NCBI GenBank assembly: GCA_035546295.1
Contig: DATKBT010000174.1
Span: 1 to 20,802, forward strand
Source of the DNA: DATKBT01 sp035546295
GTDB taxonomy: Bacteria; Acidobacteriota; Thermoanaerobaculia; Multivoradales; Multivoraceae
Length of the DNA: 20,802 bases
Reading direction: 5' to 3'
The notes beneath the pieces were generated by a model, which did not search any database, was not told the DNA's origin, and worked only from the letters and a program-made list of their open reading frames with translations. Positions within the stretch are counted from its first letter, which is position 1. Each line of letters starts with the position of its first letter. Below are positions 1 to 8,701 of this stretch, in pieces. The translations under genes and the position numbers were made by a program.

Positions 1-2013
1 GACGTCGAGGGTGGCGTCGTCGTAGCCGGAAGCCTGAGCGATCAGCTCGGCCGCCCCCAAGCTGCGTCCCGAGATCCAGATCCGGCCGGCGGTGGTGCCG
101 GTCACTCCGGTGAAGGTGACGGCGCTGCCTCCTTCGGAACCGCTGTCGGCGGAGATCGTGACGATCGTCGGCGCGGTGCTGGTGACGGTGACCGTCACCG
201 GCTCCGGCGGAGCCCGTTCGAGGCGCACGTCGACGGCGATCTGCTGGTCGATGCCGACCGCCACGGCGGAGTGCGAGAACGAGAGGTCGGGTGCGCGCAC
301 CGTCAGGTCGATCCGCGAGCGGTCGATGCCGTCGAAGTCCGGGCGCACGAAGCTCGCCGGCGGCACCACCTCGAGCTGGGTCGTTCCGGCGACGATCGGA
401 TCGACGCCGGTCGCGACGGAGGTGGCCGGGAACGCGAGCTCGACCGGGCTGGCCGTGATCACGGCGACCGACGGATTCGAGCTCGTGACCTGGAGGGTCA
501 ACGGCGGATGTCCGGGACGCAGGCGCTGTCCGGAGCGGCAGCGCACCAGATCGGGGAGGCAGGTGAAGGTCTCGATCTCGAGGGCGAGGTCGGGATCGAA
601 CGTCGTGAGCTCCAGGGTCGGGATCGGCGCGGTGCGCAGGAGCCCGGGAGTGGAACCGAACTGGAGCCCGGCCGGGGCCACGATCACCGGGACGGTCGCG
701 GTCTGGTAGCCCGGCGCTTCGATCGTGAGCGAGGTGGTGCCCACCTCCAGGCCCTGGACGCTGAGGGTCCCTCGGGAGCCGGGTCCGTCGAGGGTGATGA
801 TCGCGGATTCGGCGCCCGGAATCGAGCCAGGTGCGACCAGCGCCACGCTCGGATCCTGGGAGGTCATCGTCACCTCGACGGGTGGATCGGCCAGGACTTC
901 GAGTCGGAAGCCTTGGAAGGCCTCGAGCCCGCGTCCGACCAGGAGCGGTACCGGTTCGCCGTTGATGATGTCGCCATCGAAGAAGATCTGCGGTGCGACC
1001 ACCGACGCCGTGATCGCGGCGGCGGCGCCGGTCCCCGTCGGGGAAACGAACCCGGGTGGCTGGACCAGCTCGAGCGTGCTCGTCCCGGCACTCAGCGGTG
1101 TGAACAGGACCGAGGGGAACAACTCGCCGCCGGTCACCACCACCGGATCCGGCGAGATCGTCCCCACCGAGGGATCGGAGCTCGTGACCTGAACCGACAC
1201 GCTGGTGCCGGCCCGGACGCTCTGGTTGCGAAGGAAAACGCTGTCCTTGGCCGGATCCTCGACCACTGCGCCGAGGCCCACGGCGCGAGGCGGATCGATG
1301 GTGCGGACGGTGAAGTCACCAGGCGCGAAGGTGAACGCGGCGGGCAGGACGTCGAACGGAAGCGTGGCGCTCTGGTAGCCCGGGGCGCTGACCGTGAGCG
1401 TGGTCGTCCCGAGCTCCAGTCCCTGCAGGACGACCTCGAGCCGTCCGTCGACTCCCGACAAGGTCAGGCTCCCGGCGCCGAGCTGGTCGGGCGCGGCGGA
1501 GACCAGCGCCACCGACGGGTCGGCGACCTCGAGGGTGAGATCGAGTGCCGCGGGCGGTGGCGCGGAGAAGCCGATCGGCTGGGGGCGCTGGAGGCCGCGC
1601 CCCACGTTCAGGCTGTCGTTCGGATCGAACTGACGGATTGGAAACGTGATCGAGGGCTGGATGACGGTGATCACCAGCTCCGAGTCGACGCTCGGCGTGT
1701 CGAAGCCCGGCGGTGGCACCAGGGTCAGGACGGTCTCGCCTCCGGTCTGGGGCTCGAAGGTCAGGGTGCGCTGCAGGATCCCGCTCGAGAACGAGAACGG
1801 GCCGTTCACGCTGCCGACCGCGGGGTTGGAGCTCGCGATCTCGAGCTGGACCTCGAGACCGGCCCGCAGCTGCCGGCCGCCGTCGAGGAGGGGCGCCAGG
1901 CTGGTCGAGCTCAGCGAGAGCGGCGCGACGAAGCGGTCGACCGGGGTCAGGGTGTCGGTGGTGAAACTGCACGGCGCGTGCGGGGAGCCGAGGCAGGCGA
2001 AGCCCGAGGGCCG
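1..2013 (-). repeat. Alternating Ig-like double modules (~222-codon super-repeat)
   Basis: From residue ~1355 to the window edge the protein alternates two related modules. One type has SSNPxVGxI/V...TxLxLVxPPGF (starts near residues 1355, 1577, 1799). The other has VGRGL...DPSVALV...LGTTxLTxxAPGYQxAT (starts near 1472, 1691, 1926). Two complete pairs and a third incomplete pair are visible, with a period of about 222 residues. Between residues 979 and 1354 there are four simpler modules sharing APAPAGG. Confidence 0.7.
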
Positions 2014-5000
2014 GAAGATGACGGTGCCGGTGCCATCCCGGTAGCCGGGCGACGCGGCCGAGAAGGTGGCTTGACCGCTGCTGTCGAGCGCTTGGAGCCA
2101 CACTCCCGCACCCGTTTGGCCCTCGGCGACCGCCACCGTGACGATTGCCGAGCCCGGCTCGTCGGGCGTCGGGGAGAGCAGGAGGCGCGTCGGGTCGGAG
2201 CTGGTGAAGGTGACGGTCGCGCCTCCGGCCGGAGCGGGGGCGGCGAGCACCGCGAAGCGATCGCGCTGGAGGTCGTCGCCGAGAAAACCGCCGAAGACCT
2301 GGATGCCGTCGCGCACCGAGAGCGACGCTGTGGCGTCGCTGATCCCCACCGCGACCGCCCTCAGAGTGGTGTCGCCGACCGCGATCCCGGTGACCGACAC
2401 CTGGCTCGAGATCTGGCCGCCGGGCACCGTGACCGACGCCGGCGCCGTGGCGATCGTCGGGTCGTCGGTCGAGAGGTCGAAGGTGAGGCCGCCCGCGGGC
2501 GCCGGATCGGACAGCCGGAGCTCGACGGTCCGGGTGTCGAGCGCGAGGACGATCTCGTCGGGGTCGAAGCTCGAGGTCAGGGTGACCGTGATCGGCCGGG
2601 AGTCGGGCGCGAAGCCCTCGGCGCTGGCGGTGACCGTGGTCTCGCCGATCGCGCCGCCGGTGACCTGCGGGTTGGCGAGCGGCAGCCGCTGGCCGCCCGG
2701 CACGAAGACCGACGACGTGATCGACGCGATGCTCGGATCCTCGCTCACGAACGAGATCGTGGCGCCGCCGGCCGGTGCCGGGTGCGACAGGCTGACCGCC
2801 AGGCCTTGCGTCTCCCCCGGCCCCACCACCAGGAAGTTGTCGATCGAGATCACCAGGTCGGTGACCGTGATCGGGGTGGCGGCCGGGTCGAAGCCGGCGG
2901 CGCTGGCGCGCAGGACCGTGTCGCCGAGAGCGACGCCGGCGACGGTGACCCGCACCCGGCTCTCGCCCTCGGGGACGGTCACCGTGACCGGCTCGATCGT
3001 GGCGATGCCGAGATCGTCGCTCGACAGCGTCACCACCAGGCCGCCGGCCGGCGCCGGGGCGCCCAGATAGAGGGTGCCGCCGACGCTTCGCTCGGGAGCG
3101 ACCAGCGGGCTGTCGAGGACCAGGCGCAGGTCGTCGTTGGCGAGCGCGTCGATCACCACCGAGTCGGGCTGGGAGTCGGCGCCGCCGTCGTTCACGATCA
3201 GCTGAACCAGGTAGAGGCCGGGGAGATCGGCGACCAGGGTCGGCTGCTCCGCGTTCGGATCGTCGAGGGTCGCGGTGCTGCCAACCGGCGCGGACGTGAT
3301 CGCCCAGGAGAAGGTGAGCGGATCGCCGTCGGCGTCGGTCGAAGCGGTGCCGTCGAGCAGGACGGTCTGGCCGGCGAGCACCGTCTGGTCGTCACCGGCA
3401 ACCGCGACCGGGCGCGAGCCGATGGTCGAGATCAGGACCGAGTCGGGCGCCGAGTCGACGCCACCGTCGTTGACGACGAGCTGGACGAGGTAGGTCCCCG
3501 GCTGGTCGACCTCGAACGCGGGCGACTCCAGCGTCGGGTCGTCGAGAGCCGCGACGCTGCCGTCGGGCTTCGAGAGCAGCGCCCAGGAGAAGGTGAGCGG
3601 GTCTCCCTCGGGATCGGTCGATCCCGAGCCGTCGAGGAAGACCAGGTCGCCGACCAGGACGCTCTGGTCCGCTCCGGCGTCGGCGACCGGCGGCAGGTTG
3701 GCGGTGCTTATGGTCACCGTCGCGTTGAACTCGCCGGCCGGATGGCGCGAGTCGAGCTCGCCGTCGTCGACCAGGAGATGCACGACGTAGCTGCCCCCGA
3801 CGTCGACCACGAAGGTCGGCATCACCGAGGAGGGGTCGTCGAGGAGCGCGGTGCTCCCCTGCGGAATCGAGACGAACTCCCACAAGAAGGTCAGCGGATC
3901 GCCGTTGAGGTCGCTCGAGCGGCTGCCGTCGAGCTGAACCGTGTCGCCGACGAAGGCGGTCTGGTCGGGTCCGGCGTCGGCGAAAGGGGGGATGTTCTCG
4001 TGCTCGAGGGTGACCGTGTCGGGCTCCGAGTCGAGGCGGCCATCGCTGACGACCAACTGCACGACGTAGTCGCCGATGCGGTCACTGACGAACAGCGTCG
4101 GCATCACGGCCGTCGGATCGTCGAACTGGAAGAAGGCGAGCTGCGGAGCGGAGAGCACCGACCACGAGAAGGTGAGGGGGTCACCGTCGACGTCGAACGA
4201 GCCCGAGCCGTCGAGGGGGATGCCGACCAGCTCCTCGTCCTCGACGACGAACACCTGATCGGAGCCAGCGTCCGCCACCGGCCGGCTGTTGCCGGGACTG
4301 GCGGTGACGATGACCGCGTCGGGCTCCGAGCTGGCCGCGCCGTCGTCCGTGATCAGCTGGACGACGTAATCGCCGGCGACGTCGGCGACGAACGTGGGGC
4401 GCGGTGCGGTGGGATCGTCGAGGATCGCCAGGCTGGCGTCTGGAACGCTGAGCAGCGACCACGAGTAGGTGAGCAGATCGCCGTCGACGTCGCTCGAGGC
4501 GGTCCCGTCGAGGGTCACCGTCTCGCCGACCGCGACCGTCTGATCGGGCCCGGCGTTGGCCGACGGGCTCGAGTTCAGGGTGCTGACCACCAGTTGGTCG
4601 GGCTCGGAGTCCGCGGTGCCGTCGTGGACCACGAGCTGCACCACGTAGTCGCCGGGCTCGTCCGCGACGAAGGTGGGTGAGATCGCGCCCTGATCGGAGA
4701 GCGCGGCGGTGCTGCCCTCGGGCGCACTGAGCAGCGACCAGAGATAGGTCAGGAGGTCACCGTCGACATCGCTCGAACCCCCGCCGTCGAGGGTCACGGT
4801 GGCTCCGAGCGGCACCGTCTGATCGGCGCCGGCCTCGGCCATCGGCACCGAGTTCTCGGTGGTGATCAGGACCTCGTCGGGCGGCGACGTGGCCGCGCCG
4901 TCGTCGACCACGAGCTCGACCCGATAGTCGCCGGGCACGTCGGCGACGAAGGTCGGCCGCACTGCGCTCGGGTCGTCGAGGGTCGCGGTGCTGCCTTCCG

Positions 5001-6075
5001 GCTGCTCGACGAGGGTCCAGGAGAAGGCGAGTGGGTCGCCGTCGGTGTCGCTCGAGCCGCCGCCGTCGAGGGTCACGGTGGCGCCGAGCGGCACCGTCTG
5101 GTCGGCGCCGGCCGACGCGGTGGGCGCCGAGTTGACCGTGTCGATCACCACCTGATCGGGGGTCGACGCCACGAAACCGTCGTCGACGACGAGCTCGACC
5201 CGGTACGTCCCGGCGGCGTCGATCTGGAGCGTCGGACGCACGGCGACCGGATCGGAGAGCGTCGTGCTGCTTCCTGCAGGAGCCTCGATCAGCCGCCACT
5301 CGAAGGTGAGGGCATCGCCGTCGGGGTCGAACGACGCCGAGCCGTCGAGCGTCACCCGAGCGCCGACCGGGGCGGTCCGGTCGTCGCCCGCGTCGGCCAC
5401 CGGGGCCTGGTTCTCGCTCGCCGACTTGACCTTGAAGTTGTCGGTCTTGCCGGCGCTCGGCGAAGAGAAGCCGGGATCGGGCGCGAACCCTCCGGTCGCC
5501 GGATCGTCCTCGAGGTCTCCGCCGGCGTCGAGGTAGGCGTCGAGCGGGAGCAGCCAGGCCTTGTACACCCCGCCGGAGTTGGGGGTCGGGTGGAAGGGCA
5601 TGAGCTGGATCAGCCTTCCCCCGTCGGGGTCGATGTTGCTGTCGTGACGAGTGCTGGACGCCGCTCCCGCCCCAGCGGCGTCGAGGTGGCAGCCGTCGTC
5701 GCCGGCGTGGTCCACGAGGAGGCCGCCCACCAGGTCACGCCGCGCCACGATACGCCCCTGCTCGATGCGGACGATCCGGCAGGCGGCGGGATCGGCCGAC
5801 AGCAGAGCCCCGCCCGACGGGTCGGTCACCTGGAAGACGTAGTCACCGCCGGCGAGGCCCGAGGAAGCTCCGGAGGGTCCGCCGTTGAGATACACCTCGT
5901 ACCGGTTGGAATAGCGGTTCTGATTCACCGCCTCGCCAGTGGGGCCCGTGGTGAACAGCGCCCTCGGGCCCCCCGCAGCCCACAGAGGGATCTGCGACGC
6001 CAGCAGGGCGACAGCCGAGGCAAGAAGGAACTTGATCGAGACGAGCTTCTCGAGGCGGGCGGAACGGCGCAACAT
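1..6075 (-). CDS. Giant exported PKD/Ig-like repeat protein (C-terminus off the left edge)
   Basis: The minus frame starting at ATG 6075 stays open for 2025 codons to position 1 without a stop. A GAGGAGG Shine-Dalgarno lies 7 nt before the ATG. Residues 1-34 form a signal peptide (RR..K, then a hydrophobic stretch, cut near PLWAA). Residues ~35-215 form an unnamed N-terminal domain (DYVFQVTDPSGG, VQLMPF-like, KTDNFKVK) that I have seen preceding surface repeats. Residues ~222-978 hold eight PKD-type repeats of ~95 aa, each with a N.PPVADAGxDQTV start, LDGSxSxDxDGDxLTFxW and Y.VxLVVxDG. Residues ~979-2025 hold about ten Ig-like modules (APAPAGG, SSDPS, ASxGY). The function is probably extracellular adhesion or surface structure; no catalytic motif is visible. 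The opposite strand is stop-poor over 4.4 kb, which hides this gene from start-to-stop ORF finders. Existence is near certain; the role is inferred. Confidence 0.93.
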   Translation of the reverse strand, partial: MLRRSARLEKLVSIKFLLASAVALLASQIPLWAAGGPRALFTTGPTGEAVNQNRYSNRYEVYLNGGPSGASSGLAGGDYVFQVTDPSGGALLSADPAACRIVRIEQGRIVARRDLVGGLLVDHAGDDGCHLDAAGAGAASSTRHDSNIDPDGGRLIQLMPFHPTPNSGGVYKAWLLPLDAYLDAGGDLEDDPATGGFAPDPGFSSPSAGKTDNFKVKSASENQAPVADAGDDRTAPVGARVTLDGSASFDPDGDALTFEWRLIEAPAGSSTTLSDPVAVRPTLQIDAAGTYRVELVVDDGFVASTPDQVVIDTVNSAPTASAGADQTVPLGATVTLDGGGSSDTDGDPLAFSWTLVEQPEGSTATLDDPSAVRPTFVADVPGDYRVELVVDDGAATSPPDEVLITTENSVPMAEAGADQTVPLGATVTLDGGGSSDVDGDLLTYLWSLLSAPEGSTAALSDQGAISPTFVADEPGDYVVQLVVHDGTADSEPDQLVVSTLNSSPSANAGPDQTVAVGETVTLDGTASSDVDGDLLTYSWSLLSVPDASLAILDDPTAPRPTFVADVAGDYVVQLITDDGAASSEPDAVIVTASPGNSRPVADAGSDQVFVVEDEELVGIPLDGSGSFDVDGDPLTFSWSVLSAPQLAFFQFDDPTAVMPTLFVSDRIGDYVVQLVVSDGRLDSEPDTVTLEHENIPPFADAGPDQTAFVGDTVQLDGSRSSDLNGDPLTFLWEFVSIPQGSTALLDDPSSVMPTFVVDVGGSYVVHLLVDDGELDSRHPAGEFNATVTISTANLPPVADAGADQSVLVGDLVFLDGSGSTDPEGDPLTFSWALLSKPDGSVAALDDPTLESPAFEVDQPGTYLVQLVVNDGGVDSAPDSVLISTIGSRPVAVAGDDQTVLAGQTVLLDGTASTDADGDPLTFSWAITSAPVGSTATLDDPNAEQPTLVADLPGLYLVQLIVNDGGADSQPDSVVIDALANDDLRLVLDSPLVAPERSVGGTLYLGAPAPAGGLVVTLSSDDLGIATIEPVTVTVPEGESRVRVTVAGVALGDTVLRASAAGFDPAATPITVTDLVISIDNFLVVGPGETQGLAVSLSHPAPAGGATISFVSEDPSIASITSSVFVPGGQRLPLANPQVTGGAIGETTVTASAEGFAPDSRPITVTLTSSFDPDEIVLALDTRTVELRLSDPAPAGGLTFDLSTDDPTIATAPASVTVPGGQISSQVSVTGIAVGDTTLRAVAVGISDATASLSVRDGIQVFGGFLGDDLQRDRFAVLAAPAPAGGATVTFTSSDPTRLLLSPTPDEPGSAIVTVAVAEGQTGAGVWLQALDSSGQATFSAASPGYRDGTGTVIFRPSGFACLGSPHAPCSFTTDTLTPVDRFVAPLSLSSTSLAPLLDGGRQLRAGLEVQLEIASSNPAVGSVNGPFSFSSGILQRTLTFEPQTGGETVLTLVPPPGFDTPSVDSELVITVIQPSITFPIRQFDPNDSLNVGRGLQRPQPIGFSAPPPAALDLTLEVADPSVALVSAAPDQLGAGSLTLSGVDGRLEVVLQGLELGTTTLTVSAPGYQSATLPFDVLPAAFTFAPGDFTVRTIDPPRAVGLGAVVEDPAKDSVFLRNQSVRAGTSVSVQVTSSDPSVGTISPDPVVVTGGELFPSVLFTPLSAGTSTLELVQPPGFVSPTGTGAAAAITASVVAPQIFFDGDIINGEPVPLLVGRGLEAFQGFRLEVLADPPVEVTMTSQDPSVALVAPGSIPGAESAIITLDGPGSRGTLSVQGLEVGTTSLTIEAPGYQTATVPVIVAPAGLQFGSTPGLLRTAPIPTLELTTFDPDLALEIETFTCLPDLVRCRSGQRLRPGHPPLTLQVTSSNPSVAVITASPVELAFPATSVATGVDPIVAGTTQLEVVPPASFVRPDFDGIDRSRIDLTVRAPDLSFSHSAVAVGIDQQIAVDVRLERAPPEPVTVTVTSTAPTIVTISADSGSEGGSAVTFTGVTGTTAGRIWISGRSLGAAELIAQASGYDDATLDV
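3142..5412 (-). repeat. Eight tandem PKD-type repeats encoded within the giant gene
   Basis: Eight in-frame copies of about 95 codons run from residue ~222 to ~978. Each opens with an Asn/Gly-x-x-Pro...AGxDQ motif and ends near PDxVxI. Copies 2 and 3 share a 54-nt block (4781-4834 and 5060-5113) with only two mismatches, spaced exactly 279 nt (93 codons) apart. Copy 5 has a short insertion after DQVF, and copy 6 has an insertion before its last strand. PKD repeats in other proteins are extracellular β-sandwich spacers or binding modules. Confidence 0.85.
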
Positions 6076-6117
6076 GACGGGGCCTCCTCGGCGGTCTCGC
6101 CCCCGAGCACGGGGGCG
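6076..6117 (-). promoter_or_regulatory. Leader hairpin and strong ribosome-binding site of the giant repeat gene
   Basis: Positions 6098-6105 and 6110-6117 form a perfect 8-bp GC-only stem with a 4-nt loop (6106-6109). The stem is followed on the minus strand by GAGGAGG (6089-6083) and then the ATG at 6075. The hairpin ends only 8 nt before the Shine-Dalgarno and has no T-run. It could be a 3' end for the upstream gene's transcript, an mRNA-stabilising structure, or a control of ribosome access. I see no match to a riboswitch consensus I know. Confidence 0.45.
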
Positions 6118-6216
6118 TCTACCGGGCCTTACGTCAGGTCGCCAGAAATCGAGCCACGGTCGTCGCGAGCGATGTCAGTGGCCTTCGCGTGCCGACCGGG
6201 AGTGCGCGCCGCCGGA

Positions 6217-6741
6217 TCAGAAGCCCGCGGGTGCCGGCAGCGCGACCGCCTCCACCTCTCCGGTGTACTCGAAGAGGAAGTTGCCCAGGAGGTCGCGGAC
6301 CAGCGTGCGGAAGGGCCCGCTGAACTCGGTCCGCTCCCGGTTCGACTCCACCGTCGCCTGGACCTCGTACTCGAGCACCTGGCCGTTCAGCTCGAGGAAG
6401 CCGAAGAAGCCGACGGCGTAAGCCCTTCCCGAGAGTCGGCGGGTCTCGCCGACCCCAGTGCCGACCGCGGGATCGACGTTGACGAGCTTGCCGTCGCGCG
6501 TGATCGTGAGGACGTTGGAGAACTCGGGGATCCCGGACGCTGGGTCGGGGCTCCCGACGAGTCGCCAGGTCCCGGCCAGGTGACCGAAGACTCCGCTCGG
6601 CGATGCGACGCGCGCCTCGGATGCCTCCGAGAGGCCCGAGACCGACGGAGACGCGAGCGCCGGCGGCGCCTGGAGGACAACGGCGAAGAGAACGGCGGCC
6701 GTGATCGTGGTGACGCTGAGGGATGCTGTGCGATGGTTCAT
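6217..6741 (-). CDS. Small exported lipocalin-like protein
   Basis: This is a 174-aa protein starting at ATG 6741, chosen because GGGAGGA sits 5 nt upstream; an in-frame start 51 nt earlier would add a charged, non-signal-like extension. Residues 1-30 are a signal peptide ending PPALA/S. The mature part starts with a GVFGHLAGTWRLVG segment (GTW at 57-59). Short β-strand-like stretches follow (LTITRDGKLVN, GRAYAVGFFGF, VLEYEVQATVES), as in small secreted lipocalin-like proteins common in Acidobacteria. Ligand and role are unknown. It lies 141 bp upstream of the giant repeat gene on the same strand, so the two may be co-transcribed. It is divergent from the winged-helix regulator across 176 bp. 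The lipocalin-like label rests on the GTW signature and size only. Confidence 0.82.
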   Translation of the reverse strand: MNHRTASLSVTTITAAVLFAVVLQAPPALASPSVSGLSEASEARVASPSGVFGHLAGTWRLVGSPDPASGIPEFSNVLTITRDGKLVNVDPAVGTGVGETRRLSGRAYAVGFFGFLELNGQVLEYEVQATVESNRERTEFSGPFRTLVRDLLGNFLFEYTGEVEAVALPAPAGF

Positions 6742-6802
6742 GGAATCCTCCCACCTGTCGGGTATTGGTTTCCGACGTCTCGAGCCGGGCACGAGTCGTC
6801 GT

Positions 6803-6811
6803 TGCTACTCT
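6803..6811 (+). promoter_or_regulatory. Candidate extended -10 element upstream of the winged-helix gene
   Basis: The 9-mer TGCTACTCT fits an extended -10 (TGn + TACTCT). It lies 106 nt before the regulator's ATG. Near-identical TGCTACCCT elements precede two other plus-strand genes here (12543 and 14282). I see no good -35 at 17 bp, which is tolerable for extended -10 promoters. Assignment is by pattern only. Confidence 0.3.
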
Positions 6812-6862
6812 GCGCAAGGTACGCGGGAACCGCTCTGACCGTCTTTCCCGTCTCCTGACCGA

Positions 6863-6920
6863 GTTCTGACCCGCCGCCCCCGGGTTCTGACCCGCCGCCA
6901 CCGAGTTTCGACCGGGTGTG
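6863..6920 (+). repeat. 21-bp-phased direct repeats before the winged-helix regulator
   Basis: GTTCTGACCCGCCGCC occurs at 6863-6878 and again, identical, at 6884-6899. A degenerate third copy (GTTTCGACC...) begins at 6905, so the period is 21 bp, close to two helical turns. OmpR/PhoB-type winged-helix proteins typically bind phased direct repeats. This array, directly upstream of such a gene and between divergent promoters, is a candidate operator for autoregulation or for control of the exported-protein genes on the other strand. Confidence 0.5.
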
Positions 6921-8654
6921 ACCATGACCGGTGAGCTCTTCCGCTTCGGCCCTTTCCGGCTCGACGTCGCCTCCCGCCAGCTCGAGCGTGACGGCCAGGT
7001 GATCGCGCTCCAGCCGAAAGTGTTCGAGCTGCTCTGCTACCTGGTCGAGGGGCGGGAGAGGACAGTGTCCAAGGAGGAGATGCTCGAGAGACTGTGGCCC
7101 GAGACCTACGTCACCGAGAACGTCGTCGCCCGCGCGGTTCGCGGCGTTCGCCGAGCTCTCGGCGACGACGCCCGAGCTCCCCGCTACGTCAAGACCCTCC
7201 CGAAGCAGGGCTACCGGTTCATCGCCGCGGTCACCGAGAGCAACGACGGGCCACGCCCTTCGGCTCCGGCCCGCTCGCTCGCCGTCCTGCCGTTCGTCTC
7301 GATCCCGCCGCTCAGCGCTTCGGACGGCCTCGGCCTCGCCATGGCCGAGTCGCTGATCAACCGATTGAGCGTCTCGCGCGACCTCGTTGTCCGGCCAGTG
7401 CGCGCGGTCCTGCCCTACGGAGACTCGAAGGCCGAGCTCGAGGAGATCGGTCGGGAGCTCCGCGTCGAAGCGGTCGTCGACGGCGCCGTTCAACAGTCGG
7501 GTGACGAGTTCTGCGTGACCGCCCGACTGGTCGGGACCGAGAGCGGGAAGGCGATCTGGAGCGGTCGCTTCGAAGAGCCGTGGAGCGGCGTGATGGCGAT
7601 CCAGCAGACCCTGTGCGAGCGGATCGCCGACTCGCTCGAGCTCGAGCTGGGCGCCGGAACGCGAAACCGCGATCCGAGCGATCACGTCGACAGTCCCGAG
7701 GCCTACAGATGCCTCCTGCGGGCTCGATATCTGATCTCACGCCGAACGCCGGAGGCGGCACGGCGCGCGGTCGAGGAGCTCGAGCGCGCGCTCGACCACG
7801 ACCCGACCCAGGCGCCCGCGTGGCTGGCCCTGGCGGAAGCCCACGACTCGCTCGGGACCCTCGGGGTCGCGACCGCCGAGCACTTCGAGCGGACCCGTCG
7901 CTGCGCCACCCGGGCGCTGGCTCTCGCGCCGACGAGCGGGCTCGCCCACAGCCTCCTCGGCCGGGTCGCGTGGCAGTACGACTTCGACTGGAAGGCGGCG
8001 CGGCAGCATCTCGGCCGCTCGGTCGAGCTGGCGCCCGGAGACGTCGAGGTCCTGATCGCGCACTCCGACTTCAGCTGCTACCAGCGCGACCACGACGAGG
8101 CCCAGAGCCTCTCCCGCCGCGCGGTCGCGATCGATCCCACGTCTCCCTACGCCCACGCCCTGAGCGCGCAGGCGCTCTACGTCGGCGGCCGGAGCCGTCA
8201 CGCGCTCGAGGTCGCCGAGGAGGCGCTCGAGCTCACCCCCGACTTCGGCTTCGTCCGGCTGTTCGCGGGGCTCGCGAGCCTGCAGCTCGGAGAGCACCGC
8301 CAGGCCATCGAGCATCTCGAGATCGCCGCGAGCTCGAGCCGTCCGGACTTCGCCGCTGCGCTCGGCTACGCGTACGGCGTCGTGGGCGACCAGCGATTTG
8401 CACGGCAGACGCTCGCGGCGATCGAACGACAGCCTGGAGCCGAGCCGACACCCCCCATCGTCGACGCGGTGGTGCATCTCGGGCTCGGCGAGATCGATCG
8501 GGTCGTGGCAGCGCTCGAGCGCTGCGTCGAGGCGAGGTCCTGGCACGTCCTCATCGCCTACGCCGATCCGATGTTCGAGCCGCTGCGATCGACGGGGCGG
8601 CTCGATCCCCTGTTCGAGCGCCTCGGCCTGTCGCACGGCGAGCGCCACCGTTGA
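6918..8654 (+). CDS. CadC-like winged-helix regulator with TolB-like and TPR domains
   Basis: This is a 578-aa cytoplasmic protein. Residues ~8-104 form an OmpR/PhoB-type DNA-binding domain (FRFGPFRLD..., LQPKVFELLCYLVE, KEEMLERLWPE, the recognition helix region ENVVARAVRGVRRALGD, and KTLPKQGYRFIA). Residues ~118-255 form a TolB-N/FlgO-like domain (SLAVLPFVS, ELRVEAVVDGAVQQSGDEF, ARLVG...IWSGRFEE). Residues ~275-500 are TPR repeats, ending in DPMFEPLRS.. as in this family. There is no receiver domain and no obvious transmembrane segment, unlike classical CadC. Two ATGs (6918 and 6924) are possible; neither has a strong Shine-Dalgarno. It is divergent from the exported genes on the minus strand and may control them (inference). 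Confidence 0.93.
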   Translation: MTMTGELFRFGPFRLDVASRQLERDGQVIALQPKVFELLCYLVEGRERTVSKEEMLERLWPETYVTENVVARAVRGVRRALGDDARAPRYVKTLPKQGYRFIAAVTESNDGPRPSAPARSLAVLPFVSIPPLSASDGLGLAMAESLINRLSVSRDLVVRPVRAVLPYGDSKAELEEIGRELRVEAVVDGAVQQSGDEFCVTARLVGTESGKAIWSGRFEEPWSGVMAIQQTLCERIADSLELELGAGTRNRDPSDHVDSPEAYRCLLRARYLISRRTPEAARRAVEELERALDHDPTQAPAWLALAEAHDSLGTLGVATAEHFERTRRCATRALALAPTSGLAHSLLGRVAWQYDFDWKAARQHLGRSVELAPGDVEVLIAHSDFSCYQRDHDEAQSLSRRAVAIDPTSPYAHALSAQALYVGGRSRHALEVAEEALELTPDFGFVRLFAGLASLQLGEHRQAIEHLEIAASSSRPDFAAALGYAYGVVGDQRFARQTLAAIERQPGAEPTPPIVDAVVHLGLGEIDRVVAALERCVEARSWHVLIAYADPMFEPLRSTGRLDPLFERLGLSHGERHR

Positions 8655-8701
8655 ACCGCTCCCCGCTTCCGGCTTCGCAGCCCTCGGCGCCTGCTGGTCG
8701 T

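Noticed and set aside
271..4680. Plus-strand 1469-codon open frame
   Set aside because: Its translation is Arg/Asp/Gly/Glu-rich with no domain or ribosome-binding site, and it is the antisense shadow of the PKD/Ig gene, whose minus frame shows clear repeats.
6076..6216. Possible c-di-GMP riboswitch in front of the giant surface-protein gene
   Set aside because: The hairpin and a CCGGTAG string looked suggestive, but the conserved GEMM core segments are not present.
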